A stretch of 64,000 nucleotides of DNA, taken from Paenibacillus algorifonticola. GTDB lineage: Bacteria > Bacillota > Bacilli > Paenibacillales > Paenibacillaceae. Within the stretch, counting starts at the first letter, position 1, and each line of letters starts with the position of its first letter. Under the pieces are notes generated by a model. That model did no database searches. It saw nothing but the letters and a program-made list of their open reading frames with translations, and was not told where the DNA came from. Positions 63,945 to 64,000 of the stretch are shown here, piece by piece. Position numbers and translations under genes: made by a program. The DNA lies in assembly GCF_000971975.1 (NCBI RefSeq), contig NZ_KQ040779.1, positions 170,757-234,756 of the forward strand. Reading direction: 5' to 3'.

Positions 63945-64000
63945 AGAATAAAAAGTGGACACAGCATTAAGGAACGCCTAATAATAGACGTAACGAAAAA

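Overview
The window looks like a chromosomal stretch of a Paenibacillus-type endospore-forming Firmicute. The support is a KinB-like orphan sensor kinase, an S-layer-homology (SLH) surface enzyme, bacilliredoxin, a xylA/xylB/xylR locus with a Bacillus-type operator, a T-box in front of serS, strong GGAGG ribosome sites, frequent TTG/GTG starts, and type I-C-like CRISPR repeats. The species cannot be fixed from the sequence alone.

Layout. 0-7.9 kb holds housekeeping genes (NAD synthetase, bacilliredoxin, sensor kinase, lipase-like hydrolase, flavoprotein, a PAS-HTH protein) beginning with a decayed SDR gene. 8-12.4 kb is the xylose locus: xylAB leftward and xylR rightward from a shared operator and cre site. 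12.5-23.2 kb is an AT-richer accessory region. It has a diadenylate-cyclase-domain/TPR protein, a broken alpha/beta hydrolase, a SAVED-domain protein, an SDR remnant, a MazE-like/Doc toxin-antitoxin pair, a secreted metallophosphoesterase with SLH domains and a RepB-like primase. Four tmRNA-3'-end-like segments, each followed by an intrinsic terminator, punctuate it, which suggests repeated island integration at ssrA. 23.5-40 kb returns to metabolic and transport genes: azoreductase, LLM monooxygenase plus MFS, GIY-YIG protein, PadR plus membrane protein, Fsr-like efflux, 6-phosphogluconolactonase, aldose epimerase, RidA, SDR, and a bacitracin/lantibiotic-type ABC transporter opposite a two-component system.

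40.4-43.45 kb is a mobile element. It has 42-43 bp terminal inverted repeats, a TTA target duplication, a degraded transposase, and a CynX/NimT-like MFS plus a FadR/GntR regulator inside a second inverted repeat of about 145 bp. A coiled-coil protein/AIM24 pair follows, then a 19-repeat CRISPR array on the minus strand. 46.6-51.4 kb has an MCP, cheA, cheW and a cheB stump, with a 240-bp palindromic MITE-like element between MCP and cheA. 51.6-62.5 kb has a SARP-type response regulator and a REC-histidine kinase, gbsR/opuAABC (glycine betaine uptake), a T-box-controlled serS, an ArsR/SRPBCC pair, and several broken genes. A second short CRISPR array, in the opposite direction with the same 182-nt leader, lies at the right edge and is cut by a dispersed repeat that also occurs at 40.2 kb. 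No cas genes and no integrase are visible.

The strongest candidate for an undescribed system is at 12.5-16.4 kb. It pairs a DAC (c-di-AMP synthase-like) protein carrying a large unrecognised N-terminus and TPR tail with an alpha/beta hydrolase and a SAVED cyclic-nucleotide sensor. This resembles a CBASS-type defence module in which the usual CD-NTase is replaced by a DAC enzyme. In this genome the hydrolase is damaged (nucleophile segment missing, frameshift), so the copy here may be inactive. Several other genes in the window also carry internal deletions or frameshifts, so assembly quality should be kept in mind.
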